From Granulosicoccus sp963833195 (lineage in GTDB: Bacteria > Pseudomonadota > Gammaproteobacteria > Granulosicoccales > Granulosicoccaceae), in assembly GCA_963833195.1 (NCBI GenBank), contig CAWHXF010000027.1, forward strand, positions 3,472,001 to 3,536,000: a stretch of DNA of 64,000 nucleotides, read 5' to 3'. A model generated the notes under the pieces. The model saw nothing but the letters and a program-made list of their open reading frames with translations. It was not told the DNA's origin and made no database searches. How positions within the stretch are numbered: position 1 is the stretch's first letter; each line of letters starts with the position of its first letter. Shown piece by piece: positions 26,412 to 35,156 of the stretch. The translations under genes and the position numbers were made by a program.

Positions 26412-27151
26412 CTCGGCGGCTCGGCCTGTACGGCCGCACGGTCCCGCTCCGCACGCGGACGCACGGTGCGCTCGCACTGTGCGCATCGGCGCTCTTCACC
26501 GTCGCCGTCTCCATGTCGTCGGGCGCGTTCGCCGACGATGCACGCTCCATCGAGATCGGCGGCCCGGCGCGCGTCGTCGATGGCGATACGCTGTTCATCG
26601 GCGCGCAGGCCGTCCGCATCGAAGGCATCGATGCGCCCGAGGACGGGCAGGACTGCGAAGATGCGCGCGGACGTCCCTGGAACTGCGGCGCGGCGGCCGG
26701 CAACGCGTTGAGCACCCTCGTGCGCGACGGCGTGCGCTGCACCGGACACGCGTTCGATGCCTACGAGCGCCTGCTCGGCACCTGCCGCGCGAACGGGGTC
26801 GACGTGGGCTCCGCCCTGGTGCGCGACGGCCACGCGCTGGCGTACGTGAAGTACACCGATCGGTACGCCCGCGAAGAGGCCACGGCTCGCTCGGCGAAAC
26901 GCGGCGTCTGGCAAGGCGAATTCACGCCGCCCTGGGACTGGCGCCGGGAGCGCTGGCGCGCCGCGGGCGGCGATGCGCCCTCCCCGGACTGCCCCATCAA
27001 GGGCAACGTCAACGCGCGGGGCGAGCGCATCTACCACCCGCCCTGGTCGCGCAGCTACGCCCGCACGCGCATCGACGAGACGAAGGGCGAGCGCTGGTTC
27101 TGCGACGAGGCCGAGGCGCTGGCCGCGGGATGGCGCGCACCGCGGCGCTGA
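26408..27151 (+). CDS. Secreted thermonuclease-like protein
   Basis: 247-aa exported nuclease. A long N-terminus with a hydrophobic segment (ALALCASALFTVAVSMSSGAF) acts as a signal peptide, followed by an SNase domain (RVVDGDTLFIGAQAVRIEGIDAPE, then YERLLGTCRANGVDVGSALVRDGHAL). The C-terminal module NARGERIYHPPWSRSYARTRI...GERWFCDEAEALAAGWR is common behind SNase domains. The GTG start overlaps the upstream stop (GTGA); an internal ATG at the end of the hydrophobic segment is less likely. Confidence 0.85.
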   Translation: MTRRLGLYGRTVPLRTRTHGALALCASALFTVAVSMSSGAFADDARSIEIGGPARVVDGDTLFIGAQAVRIEGIDAPEDGQDCEDARGRPWNCGAAAGNALSTLVRDGVRCTGHAFDAYERLLGTCRANGVDVGSALVRDGHALAYVKYTDRYAREEATARSAKRGVWQGEFTPPWDWRRERWRAAGGDAPSPDCPIKGNVNARGERIYHPPWSRSYARTRIDETKGERWFCDEAEALAAGWRAPRR

Positions 27152-27308
27152 CACCGTTTCAAGGGGGGACGCGAAATCTGCGCGGCTCGGCTGTGCTCTC
27201 TGCAACGCGGCGTACTCGGGTCGGGCCGAGCCCCTAACCTGCGTTCACGAGTTCGGCGGCGGACCCATCGCCGCACGAGCGAATCCACGAACGCAACCAG
27301 GAGCATTC

Positions 27309-28007
27309 ATGAGCACGCAAGTGAACAGGAACACCCTGATCGCAACCGGCATCGCCGCAGCGATTACCGCAGGTTTCGGCGGTGCGGCACAGGCGCAGGA
27401 CGTCATTCCGCTGTCCGAGTGGAACGAGATGGACATGAGCTCGGGCTGGAGCGCCGAGCAACTGTTCAACATTCCCGTGCGCAGCAGCGGCGGCGAGGAG
27501 ATCGGCGAGGTCGAGAACATCGTCATCGGGCCCGAAGGCGATGTCCAGAGCATCATCCTCGAGGTCGGAGGCTTTCTCGACATCGGCGACACGCACCTCG
27601 CGGTGCCGTGGAGCGACGTCGAGGTCAGCGGCACCGGCCCCATCGAGTACGTCACCGTCCCCGTCACCGAGGACAACTACGACCAGTTCGACATCAGCTG
27701 GAGCGCCGGCGACGTCAACACCGGACCGCGCGAGTTCCGCGCCACCGAGCTGATCGGCGACTACGCCACGCTCGGCGGAGAGGACAGCGCCGGCTACGTC
27801 AACGACATGATCTTCGATGCGGACGGCAAGCTGCAGTCCGTCGTCGTCAACCAGAGCACCACGATGGGCGGCGGCTACCGGGCCTACCCGTACTACGGCT
27901 ACGACTCGGGCTTCGACCCCGGCATGAACAACTACGACATGCCCTACACGCAGGACGAGGTGGGCGAGCTGGAGCCGTTCGACTACACGCCGTACCGCGG
28001 TAGCTGA
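27309..28007 (+). CDS. PRC-barrel domain protein, exported
   Basis: 232 aa with a signal peptide (IATGIAAAITAGFGGAAQAQ) and two PRC-barrel repeats: about 40-120 (WSAEQLFNIPVRSSGGEEIGEV, then IILEVGGFLDIGDTHLAVPW) and about 145-190 (ATELIGDYATL to KLQSVVVNQ). Tyr/Gly/Asp-rich tail. Similar periplasmic PRC proteins are common in stress-adapted proteobacteria; function unproven. AGGAG ribosome site at 27299-27303. Ends in a strong hairpin. Confidence 0.85.
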   Translation: MSTQVNRNTLIATGIAAAITAGFGGAAQAQDVIPLSEWNEMDMSSGWSAEQLFNIPVRSSGGEEIGEVENIVIGPEGDVQSIILEVGGFLDIGDTHLAVPWSDVEVSGTGPIEYVTVPVTEDNYDQFDISWSAGDVNTGPREFRATELIGDYATLGGEDSAGYVNDMIFDADGKLQSVVVNQSTTMGGGYRAYPYYGYDSGFDPGMNNYDMPYTQDEVGELEPFDYTPYRGS

Positions 28008-28015
28008 CGCGCTTC

Positions 28016-28047
28016 GGAACGCGCGGGCCGATTGGCCCGCGCGTTCC
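28016..28047. terminator. Perfect 14-bp hairpin after PRC-barrel gene
   Basis: GGAACGCGCGGGCC (28016-28029), loop GATT, and the exact reverse complement (28034-28047), 9 bp after the stop codon. No T-run follows, so it may need Rho or act as an RNA stabiliser. It also faces the convergent DUF3726 gene. Confidence 0.75.
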
Positions 28048-28092
28048 TCGCACCACGCGATCCGACCGCCGCGAGCGAGCGTGCTCGCGGCA

Positions 28093-28675
28093 CTAATCGT
28101 CGCCTCCCGCGCCCGATCGTGACTGCACGCTGGCGGGCACGTACGTCCGGTACGCCCAGCGCTCGAGGGCGTGCCACTCGACCGTCGACACGCGCGTGGG
28201 GCCGGGCATCTTGCCCGCATGCGGTGCATCTCCCGCCTTCACGATCCGCACGTCGTGCGGTACCGCGTCCAGCGCGGGGCATCCGCCTTCGAAGCCGAGC
28301 GCGGCGCGCCTCAGGATCGGCCACATCAGCATGCGGTGCAAGCACTTGCTCGGCCGTGACACGGGTGCCCATGCGATGGGCGCGATCGGACAGCGCGGTC
28401 GCCGTCGCGACGGGACACGACCCGTGCTCCGGCGCGGCGATCGTCTCGCCGTCGAAACGGGTGGGCAGATGCGAGCGAACATCGTCGCCGCACGCATCCA
28501 GCAACACGAGCAACGCGGCAACCCCGTCAAGACCGTCCGCCGCGAGCTCCCGCACCGCCCGCCCCGCCTCCTCGGCCAGCCCCCACGGGTAGCCCGCACC
28601 GCGGGCCGCCTTTCGGCACAGCGCCTCGAGCTCGGTGAGCGAAACGTCGAGCGAGTTGGCCGGCGCACCGCGCAC
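28093..28675 (-). pseudogene. DUF3726 family protein, frameshifted
   Basis: The N-terminal part (GTG at 28675; SLTELEALCRKAARGAGYPWGLAEEAGRAVREL) and the C-terminal part (ALERWAYRTYVPASVQSRSGAGGDD, stop at 28093) match the two ends of DUF3726 proteins but lie in different frames. The switch falls at about 28340-28350, where reading CTTGCACCG then ATGCTGATGTGG would restore it. Length 583 bp = 194 codons plus one base, as for one extra base. The role of the family is unknown. It follows the 569-aa protein gene directly, with its start just behind that stop. Confidence 0.7.
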
Positions 28676-28679
28676 GCCG

Positions 28680-30389
28680 TCAGGCGGCACGCGCCGCTGC
28701 CGCGGTCCCGGCCACCAGCAGCTCGTCCGGCCCGGGAAGCCCCTGGAACAGGCTGATGCGCACCCATCGGTCGGAGCGCGGATCGAACCGCTGCGCACCG
28801 AAGAACGACAGCTTGCAGCGCAGCAGGTCGAGCGGCAGCATGTCGGCGCCGATGAGGTTGTCGCGAATCTCCGCGTACGGGAAGCGGGCGGCGATCTGCA
28901 CGCGCCGCACGACGTGCCGGTGTTCGGGATGCGTGAGCAGGAAATCGGCGACATCGTCGGTGGCGACCGGATGCTCTTCCGTGTCGCAGCGCGCATCCAG
29001 CGCACGCGCCAACCGCTGCACGTCGCGTCCCACCGCCAGCGGCTGCTCGAGCTCGGCACCGGGCTCCGCGTGCCGCTCTCCGAGTCGCGGCTCGAGCTTC
29101 TCCTCGGACGTGTACCAGAACCGCGCGCAGTGCTCCGGCGCACCGTGGTCGATGCCGAGCGCCCACGCGTAGCGCTCGTCGATGAGCGCCCGCAGCGCCG
29201 CGCACGACATCGCACCGTCGATGCGGAAACCCCGCGATTCGTCCACCGCCATGCAGTCGGCGAGCCCGTCCACCAGCTCGCCGTGCGGTTCGATGAGCAA
29301 CGCGACGAGCGCCTCCTGCCCCTCCAGGGACAGCGCTCCTTCGGCCCATCGGTAGAGCGCGTCCCACGGGTGCTCGTCGACCGGCGGGCGCGCGGCGATG
29401 GCCTCGAGATCGCTGCGCAGGGCGACGAGCCGTTCGGCCTGTCGCGGGTGCCCGCTCGTCCACGCCGCGGCGTTGGCCCGCGCCGCCTCGAGGCCACGTC
29501 GAAACGCGGCACGCGTGCGCGCATCGCTCGTGGGCAGCGAGCGCACGCGCGCCAGCGCCTCCTCGCGCGCCGCCATCCAGCAACCGAGCAGCATCGGATG
29601 GTTGACGAGGAACGGCGCCATGCCGAGCCCCGTGGAGTTGCCGACGCCGAGGCGCGACCGCGACGCTGCCGACAACGCCACCGCCCGCACGCCGCCGCGC
29701 ACGCGCGCGAGGTGCTCGACGAGGTCGAACGTGAACGCGCGGACGAGCCACACGGTCAGCATCTCGGCCTGGAAGGGCGCGGCGAGCTCCGGTCGCGCGG
29801 CCATCGCCTCGCGATCCGCCGCGCCGAACTTCCCGCCGCCGTACACGGCCGTGGTGCGCATGAGATAGCCCGTGGCGTCGAGCGCGTCCGCGTCGGGTTG
29901 CACGCCCGCGGCGAGCGCGTCCACGCAGGCGTCGAACAGGCGGACCGAGCGGTTGGCCCGCGACAGGGTGAGCTCGCGCGCACCGACTCGGCCCGCCTCC
30001 TGGAGCGGCACGTTCGCGGCCAGGCGCTCGAGGTCCGCCTCGCTCGGCACGCCGTCGTGCAACGCGAAGGTCGCGTCCCAGGCGGTCGCGATGACACGGT
30101 CCGAACGGGCCTCGTCCGGCAGGTCGTGCGCGAAGGCGACGAGCGAATAGCTGCGCTCGGGACCGTGCAGCGTGTACACCGCACGGCCCGTGCCGGCGTC
30201 GTCGAGCTCGAACCGGGCGCGCTCGAAGCGCCACGCCTCGCGCTCGACGCGGCGCAACAGGCCGCGCAGGAACGACAACCGCGTGGCGTGGAAGGCGCCC
30301 ATGCGCGCGAGCCGCATCACGGTGTCCGGCGAGCGCCGGAAGCGCGCGGCGTCGGGGCAGGGGTTGATGTGTGCGCAGTCGATGTTCAT
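28680..30389 (-). CDS. Conserved hypothetical protein (569 aa)
   Basis: Large soluble protein, no signal peptide or membrane segment. It starts NIDCAHINPCPDAARFRRSPDTVMRLARMGAFHATRLSFLR and has Ala/Arg-rich helical stretches throughout. A conserved-looking core is GNSTGLGMAPFLVNHPMLLG (about 255-275). The C-terminal 60 residues (PYAEIRDNLIGADMLPLDLLRCKLSFFGAQRFDPRSDRW) look well conserved. I do not recognise the family. It is locked between the DUF3726 gene and the membrane dipeptidase by tight spacing and 4-bp overlap, so the three probably act together. Confidence 0.75.
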   Translation of the reverse strand: MNIDCAHINPCPDAARFRRSPDTVMRLARMGAFHATRLSFLRGLLRRVEREAWRFERARFELDDAGTGRAVYTLHGPERSYSLVAFAHDLPDEARSDRVIATAWDATFALHDGVPSEADLERLAANVPLQEAGRVGARELTLSRANRSVRLFDACVDALAAGVQPDADALDATGYLMRTTAVYGGGKFGAADREAMAARPELAAPFQAEMLTVWLVRAFTFDLVEHLARVRGGVRAVALSAASRSRLGVGNSTGLGMAPFLVNHPMLLGCWMAAREEALARVRSLPTSDARTRAAFRRGLEAARANAAAWTSGHPRQAERLVALRSDLEAIAARPPVDEHPWDALYRWAEGALSLEGQEALVALLIEPHGELVDGLADCMAVDESRGFRIDGAMSCAALRALIDERYAWALGIDHGAPEHCARFWYTSEEKLEPRLGERHAEPGAELEQPLAVGRDVQRLARALDARCDTEEHPVATDDVADFLLTHPEHRHVVRRVQIAARFPYAEIRDNLIGADMLPLDLLRCKLSFFGAQRFDPRSDRWVRISLFQGLPGPDELLVAGTAAAARAA

Positions 30390-31357
30390 GCCGGAACGAA
30401 GCCGCCGTCGTAGAAGTCGAGCCAATGACCGCCCATGAGCCCTGCCACCTCGTTCGCGTCGAACCCCGCGGCGCGCAGCCCGTGCTCCAGCTTGTCGAAG
30501 TCCCGGTTGTCGCGGAACCAGGACGGCATCGGCGGGAACCCAGCGGCGGCGGCACTGCCCTCGCCGTAGTCGATGCGCTTCGTCCAGCGCCCGACGCGCA
30601 TCCATTCCACCACGCTGTCCGGCTGGTCCTGGCAGAGATCCGAGCCGATGCCCAGATGCTCCGCACCGACGAGCTCGGCCGTTCTCGCGATCATCGTGCA
30701 GAAGGCGTCGAGCGTGCAGCCGGTGCCGCCCGCCAGATGGTGCGGGTACAGCGAGAAGCCGAGCATGCCGCCACGTTCGGCCAGGGCACGTATCACCGTG
30801 TCGGACTTGTTGCGCCGCGCCGCGTGCCAGCTCGCGGGGTTCGCGTGCGTGATGGCGATGGGCCGGGAGGACAGCTCGATGGCCTCCAGCGTGGAGCGCT
30901 CGGCCGAGTGGCTCATGTCGATCACCATCCCGACGCGGTTCATCTCGCGGATCACCTCGCGGCCCATGCGCGTGATGCCGGGGTCCTCGGATTCGTAGCA
31001 GCCCGTCGCCAGCAGGCTCTGGTTGTTGTACGACAGCTGCATGAAGCGCAGGCCGAGCGCGTGCAGGATCTCGACGAGGCCGATGTCGTCCTCGATCGGC
31101 GAGGGGTTCTGCGCACCGAAGACGATGGCCGTGCGCCCCGCCGCCTTCGCCGCGCGGATGTCGTCGGCCGTGGACGCGCGGCACACGAGATCCGGGTGCG
31201 CTTCGAAGCGGCGGTTCCAGGCCTCGAGGTTGGCCACCGTCTCGCGGAAGGTCTCGTGGTAGGCGACGGTCGCGTGCACGGCGTCCACACGGCCTTCGCG
31301 CATCTGGCGAAAGATCGTCGGCGACCAGTTCGCGTACTGCAGCCCGTCGATTCTCAT
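30386..31357 (-). CDS. Membrane dipeptidase (M19 family)
   Basis: 323-aa zinc metallopeptidase of the renal dipeptidase family, which hydrolyses dipeptides, including those with D-residues. Zinc-site signatures are GMVIDMSHS, PIAITHANPASWH and the C-terminal HLGIGSDLCQD. No signal peptide, so cytoplasmic here. The N-terminus lacks the classic HxD of family members (it begins RIDGLQYANWSP), so the metal site may be altered. It overlaps both neighbours by 4 bp. Confidence 0.85.
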   Translation of the reverse strand: MRIDGLQYANWSPTIFRQMREGRVDAVHATVAYHETFRETVANLEAWNRRFEAHPDLVCRASTADDIRAAKAAGRTAIVFGAQNPSPIEDDIGLVEILHALGLRFMQLSYNNQSLLATGCYESEDPGITRMGREVIREMNRVGMVIDMSHSAERSTLEAIELSSRPIAITHANPASWHAARRNKSDTVIRALAERGGMLGFSLYPHHLAGGTGCTLDAFCTMIARTAELVGAEHLGIGSDLCQDQPDSVVEWMRVGRWTKRIDYGEGSAAAAGFPPMPSWFRDNRDFDKLEHGLRAAGFDANEVAGLMGGHWLDFYDGGFVPA

Positions 31358-32493
31358 TCGCTAGTCCCCCGAAGCACCTCCGCAAGCGGTGCCGTCTGCG
31401 TCTTCGCCACGCGCAGCGGCGGCTGCCGACCGTGCGCCAGCAGCAGATCGTGCCTCAGTCCGAACAGGTACGGGTACCACTCGCGCGACAGGCGCGACTT
31501 CCAGCGCCATTGCAGCTCGTCGAGGGCCCGCAGCGCCGCATCGATGGATACCGGCACGGGCGCGGGGTCCAGCGCCTCTCCATTGCAGAAGGGATGATCG
31601 AACCACGGCGCCACGATCTCGAAGGCGCGCGGCACGCCGTGCCGCGCGCGCACCGCCGCGGGCGTCTCTCCGAGACCCCGGGCACCGCCCACGACATCGA
31701 GCAGCAGCGCGTCGGTGGCGGGCATGCCGGTGGGGTTCACGAACACATCGGTCAGTGTCTCGCGCCCGGTCCACGGCCCGACGAACATCCGCCGCGGGCA
31801 GTAGTCGTTCGCGTACAGGTTGTCCCAGACGACGATGCGATGGACACGGCTTGCGAGATGACGCCGGCAATCGGCGAGCGTGACGGTGCGCGCCACCACG
31901 TCGCTGCCGCACAGCGCGATGGCGTGCGCAGGATCCAGGGCTTTCGAGAAGTCCGCGAGGTACCCGGGCGCCTCGCGGTGCAGCTCGTTCGCGTAGATGC
32001 GCGGCACGACGAGGAGCGCACGCTCGAGCGCCTCGCCGAGCGCGTTGGCCAGGCGTGCGTGCGTGTCGCCTTCCGATGCGCCCGACGGCGCGCGCGCCGC
32101 GAAATCGTCGTCCAGATCGTCGAGCAGCAGCGCCGCCACGTCCGCCCCGTCGGCGAGATAAGCGCGCGTCTTCGCGACCAGCACGTCCAGATCCACGCCG
32201 CCGTCCACCGCGCGCCAGTCGAAGTCGATGCCCGGCGCGAGCCCCGCCACGACGCGCACGCCGAGCCCGTCGGCGCGCGCGCAGAAGTCGCGAAAGCCCG
32301 TTCGCCAGGCCTCGTCGTGCGGCTCGCGCCAGCGCAACCGGTGCCGCGGCTCCTCCTTCGGCGCGTGCCACCAGGCGTTCATGGCGTTGCGCGCCAACCC
32401 ATCGAGCAGCTCGGTGCGCTCCCGCCAGCCGAGCAGCCGGCCGTAATAGCCCTCGAGGTAGCCCGCGAGCGGCGTATCGGGCAGCGCGATCAC
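31354..32493 (-). CDS. Beta-N-acetylglucosaminidase-like, GH84 family
   Basis: 379 aa. The GH84 pattern is clear: GYLEGYYGRLLGW at the start, WWHAPKEEPRHRLRWRE, GLAPGIDF, DLDVLVAKTR and LLLDDLDDDF with the catalytic Asp125/Asp126 pair used for substrate-assisted hydrolysis of GlcNAc. No signal peptide, so a cytoplasmic substrate is expected, for example GlcNAc on recycled murein or a glycopeptide. The GTG start overlaps the anmK stop (GTGA). GH84 beside anmK is not a standard arrangement. Confidence 0.85.
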   Translation of the reverse strand: MIALPDTPLAGYLEGYYGRLLGWRERTELLDGLARNAMNAWWHAPKEEPRHRLRWREPHDEAWRTGFRDFCARADGLGVRVVAGLAPGIDFDWRAVDGGVDLDVLVAKTRAYLADGADVAALLLDDLDDDFAARAPSGASEGDTHARLANALGEALERALLVVPRIYANELHREAPGYLADFSKALDPAHAIALCGSDVVARTVTLADCRRHLASRVHRIVVWDNLYANDYCPRRMFVGPWTGRETLTDVFVNPTGMPATDALLLDVVGGARGLGETPAAVRARHGVPRAFEIVAPWFDHPFCNGEALDPAPVPVSIDAALRALDELQWRWKSRLSREWYPYLFGLRHDLLLAHGRQPPLRVAKTQTAPLAEVLRGTSE

Positions 32494-33611
32494 GCGGTAC
32501 CCGCCCGGTAGAGCCGCCCGCCGCACAGCGGCCCGGCGACGCCCGTCGTGCCGGGGAACGTGATCGGCAGGCCTTCGAGGTGGCGCACGGCGAGAAAGGC
32601 CATGAGCTCCGCCTCGACGAGATCCCCGGGCACGCCGAGCGCGTCGGCCGCGTCCACGCGCACGCGGAGCGCACGACGCAGGCCTTCCAGCAGCGCAGCG
32701 TTGTGCTGCCCGCCGCCCGTCACGACGAGCCGCTCCGGCACCGCGGGCAGGCTCGCCACCCCGAGCCTCGCACCCTCCACGGTGATGGCCGCGAGCGTGG
32801 CCAGCGCGTCCTCGACGGGGCGCTCGCGCAGCGTCGCCAGCGCGGGATGCGCGACGAACGCGTCCCGATCCAGCGACTTGGGCCACGGCGCGGCGAAGAA
32901 CGGCTCGCTCGTGACCGCGCGCACGATGGCCGCGTCGCTCCGGCCCGCGAGCGCCAGTCGCCCACCCGCGTCGAAGGTTGCGCCCGTGCGCTCGCGCACG
33001 CACCGGTCCAGCAGCGCGTTGCCGGGTCCGCAATCGAACCCGACGAGCCCGTCGGCATCGCGATACCCGAGGTTCGCCACGCCGCCGATGTTCAGGAGCG
33101 CCGCGGGGCCGGCAATGTCCAGCGCGTCGAGCAGGGCGCCCTGGTACACCGGCGCGAGCGGCGCGCCCTGCCCGCCCGCGGCCACGTCGGCGTCGCGGAA
33201 GCGGGCCACGACGTCGACGCCGAGGCCGTGCGCGAGCCTTGCGGGGTCGCCGAGCTGCACGCTCAGCCCGATCGCCGGCGCGTGGTGCACGGTCTGGCCG
33301 TGGAAGCCGATCAGATCCGGCACCGCGTCGCCGAGCAACGCGCGCACGGCCGCGGCGTGGTCGTCCGCCACGAGCCGGTCGATTTCTCTGCACAGCCCGG
33401 CGTGCTCCACCACGGCCGATCCGAGCTCGATGGCGCGCCGGATCGCCGCGGCGGTCTCGTCGCGGTACGGGAACGTGGCACCGCGGCCCTCGCGCTCGAG
33501 CGTGCGCCCGTCGGTGCGCACGCGCGCGGCGTCGATGCCGTCGAGACTCGTGCCGGCCATGAGGCCCACGACGTCGCGCACGGTCCCGGTCATGTCCGCA
33601 ACAGGGTTCAT
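32490..33611 (-). CDS. anmK: Anhydro-N-acetylmuramic acid kinase
   Basis: 373 aa, ATP-dependent kinase that opens and phosphorylates 1,6-anhydroMurNAc to MurNAc-6-phosphate in murein recycling. N-terminal GLMAGTSLDGIDAARV, catalytic region FHGQTVHH, GGQGAPLAPVYQGALL, and NIGGVANLGY are all present, with VTGGGQHNAALLEGLRR at the nucleotide site. It starts 100 bp from the divergent ampG gene, which imports the substrate precursor. First gene of a five-gene operon. Confidence 0.93.
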   Translation of the reverse strand: MNPVADMTGTVRDVVGLMAGTSLDGIDAARVRTDGRTLEREGRGATFPYRDETAAAIRRAIELGSAVVEHAGLCREIDRLVADDHAAAVRALLGDAVPDLIGFHGQTVHHAPAIGLSVQLGDPARLAHGLGVDVVARFRDADVAAGGQGAPLAPVYQGALLDALDIAGPAALLNIGGVANLGYRDADGLVGFDCGPGNALLDRCVRERTGATFDAGGRLALAGRSDAAIVRAVTSEPFFAAPWPKSLDRDAFVAHPALATLRERPVEDALATLAAITVEGARLGVASLPAVPERLVVTGGGQHNAALLEGLRRALRVRVDAADALGVPGDLVEAELMAFLAVRHLEGLPITFPGTTGVAGPLCGGRLYRAGTA

Positions 33612-33670
33612 GCGCCCGAGTATGGACCGGCTCGCCGGCACGCGGTCTGGCCCGCCCCGGTGCGGATGGC

Positions 33671-33676
33671 TATGAT
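33671..33676 (+). promoter_or_regulatory. Possible -10 box for ampG
   Basis: TATGAT lies 36 bp before the ampG ATG in the short gap shared with anmK. It is the only AT-rich hexamer there. No good -35 box is seen at the matching distance, so this is a weak call. Confidence 0.3.
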
Positions 33677-33711
33677 CGTGCGCGGCCCCGCCGGGCCGGA
33701 GCCCCCTCCCG

Positions 33712-35124
33712 ATGTCCGACGCAGCGCCCGCCCGCCAGTCGTCCCGCCCCTCGCTCGGGACCTATCTGGACCCGCGCATGCCGCGCATCCTGCTGCTGGG
33801 CGCCATCTCGGGCTTCCCGTGGGTGCTGATCGGCAGCTCGCTCACGCTGTGGCTGAAGGACGACGGCATGAGCCGCAGCACCATCGGCTTCGCGGGCGCC
33901 ATCTTCTCGGTCTACGCGTTCAACTGGATGTGGGCGCCGCTGATCGATCGCGTGCGCATTCCGTGGCTGGCCGACCGGGTGGGCCAGAGGAAGGCCTGGA
34001 TCCTGGTGCTGCAGGGCGTGATCCTCGCCATGCTGGCCTTCTGGAGCACGCTGTCGGCGGCCGAGAACCTGGCGCTCGTCGTGGCGGTGGGTCTCGTCAT
34101 CGCCATCGCCTCCGCTTCGCAGGACATCACGGTGGACGCGCTGCGCATCGAGCAGGTGGGCGCGCACGAGCAGGCCGCCATGGCCGCGGGGGCGGCCGTC
34201 GCGGTGGTGGGCTGGTGGACGGGCTTCAAGCTCGGCGGGCTCGTGTCCTTGTTCGTGGCGGACGCGTTCGAGACGCGCGGCTTCGCGAACCACTGGCAGC
34301 TGACCTTCGTGGTGCTGGCCCTGATGGTGGTGGCGATGAACCTGCTGCTGCTGCGCATTCCCGAGGTGTCCTCCGCCGAGCGCATCGCGCGTCAGCGCGA
34401 GGACGAGCAGCGCCTGAGCGGCGGCAGCGCGAACCCCGCCACCTGGTTCGCGAGCACCGTCGTCTCGCCCATCGCGAGCTTCTTCCGCGCGAACGGCCTG
34501 AAGCTCGCCTTCGCCATCCTCGCGTTCGTGTTCCTGTTCAAGGTGGGCGAGGCGTTCGTGGGCAAGATGTCGATCGTCTTCTACGACGACATCGGCTTCT
34601 CGAAGTCCGACATCGGGCTGTACTCCAAGGGGCTGGGCTGGATCACGACCGTGGTGTTCACGCTGATCGGCGGCTGGTTCGCGGTGAAGCGCGGCGTCGT
34701 GTACTCGCTCGCGGTCGCGGGTCTGGCCATGGCCGGCACGAACCTGTTGTTCGCGGCCATGGCCTGGCAAGAGGTGCCGTCCACGTGGCTGTTCGCCGTG
34801 GCCGTGGTGGTCGACGACGCGGCCGCCGCCATCGCGACGGTCATCTTCGTCACGTTCATCTCCCTGCTGGTGGACCGCACCTACACGGCCACGCAGTACG
34901 CGTTGCTGGCCTCCATCGGCACGGCCGGGCGCACCGTGGTCGCGTCCACCTCCGGTGCGATGGTCGATGGCCTCGGCGGCGACTGGGGCCTGTTCTTCGT
35001 GCTGACCGCGCTCATGGTGCTGCCCTCGCTCGCGGTACTGTGGTACCTGCGAACGAGCCTGCCGGACAACGCGACCGACCCCGAGCCCGCGAGCGACGGC
35101 AAGCTTGCCGCCGCGCGCGCCTGA
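33712..35124 (+). CDS. ampG: AmpG-type muropeptide MFS transporter
   Basis: 470-aa inner-membrane permease with about 12-14 helices. The AmpG signatures are the N-terminal LLLGAISGFPWVLIGSSLTLWLKDDGMS, FNWMWAPLIDRV, SASQDITVDALRIE and, in the second half, VGEAFVGKMSIVFYDDIGFSKSDIG. It imports GlcNAc-anhydroMurNAc peptides from the periplasm. The divergent anmK, GH84 and dipeptidase genes provide matching cytosolic steps. The next gene, a PfkB kinase, follows 32 bp later and may be cotranscribed. Confidence 0.9.
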   Translation: MSDAAPARQSSRPSLGTYLDPRMPRILLLGAISGFPWVLIGSSLTLWLKDDGMSRSTIGFAGAIFSVYAFNWMWAPLIDRVRIPWLADRVGQRKAWILVLQGVILAMLAFWSTLSAAENLALVVAVGLVIAIASASQDITVDALRIEQVGAHEQAAMAAGAAVAVVGWWTGFKLGGLVSLFVADAFETRGFANHWQLTFVVLALMVVAMNLLLLRIPEVSSAERIARQREDEQRLSGGSANPATWFASTVVSPIASFFRANGLKLAFAILAFVFLFKVGEAFVGKMSIVFYDDIGFSKSDIGLYSKGLGWITTVVFTLIGGWFAVKRGVVYSLAVAGLAMAGTNLLFAAMAWQEVPSTWLFAVAVVVDDAAAAIATVIFVTFISLLVDRTYTATQYALLASIGTAGRTVVASTSGAMVDGLGGDWGLFFVLTALMVLPSLAVLWYLRTSLPDNATDPEPASDGKLAAARA

Positions 35125-35156
35125 ATCCCTCTCAACCTTCGACGAGCCGAACACCC

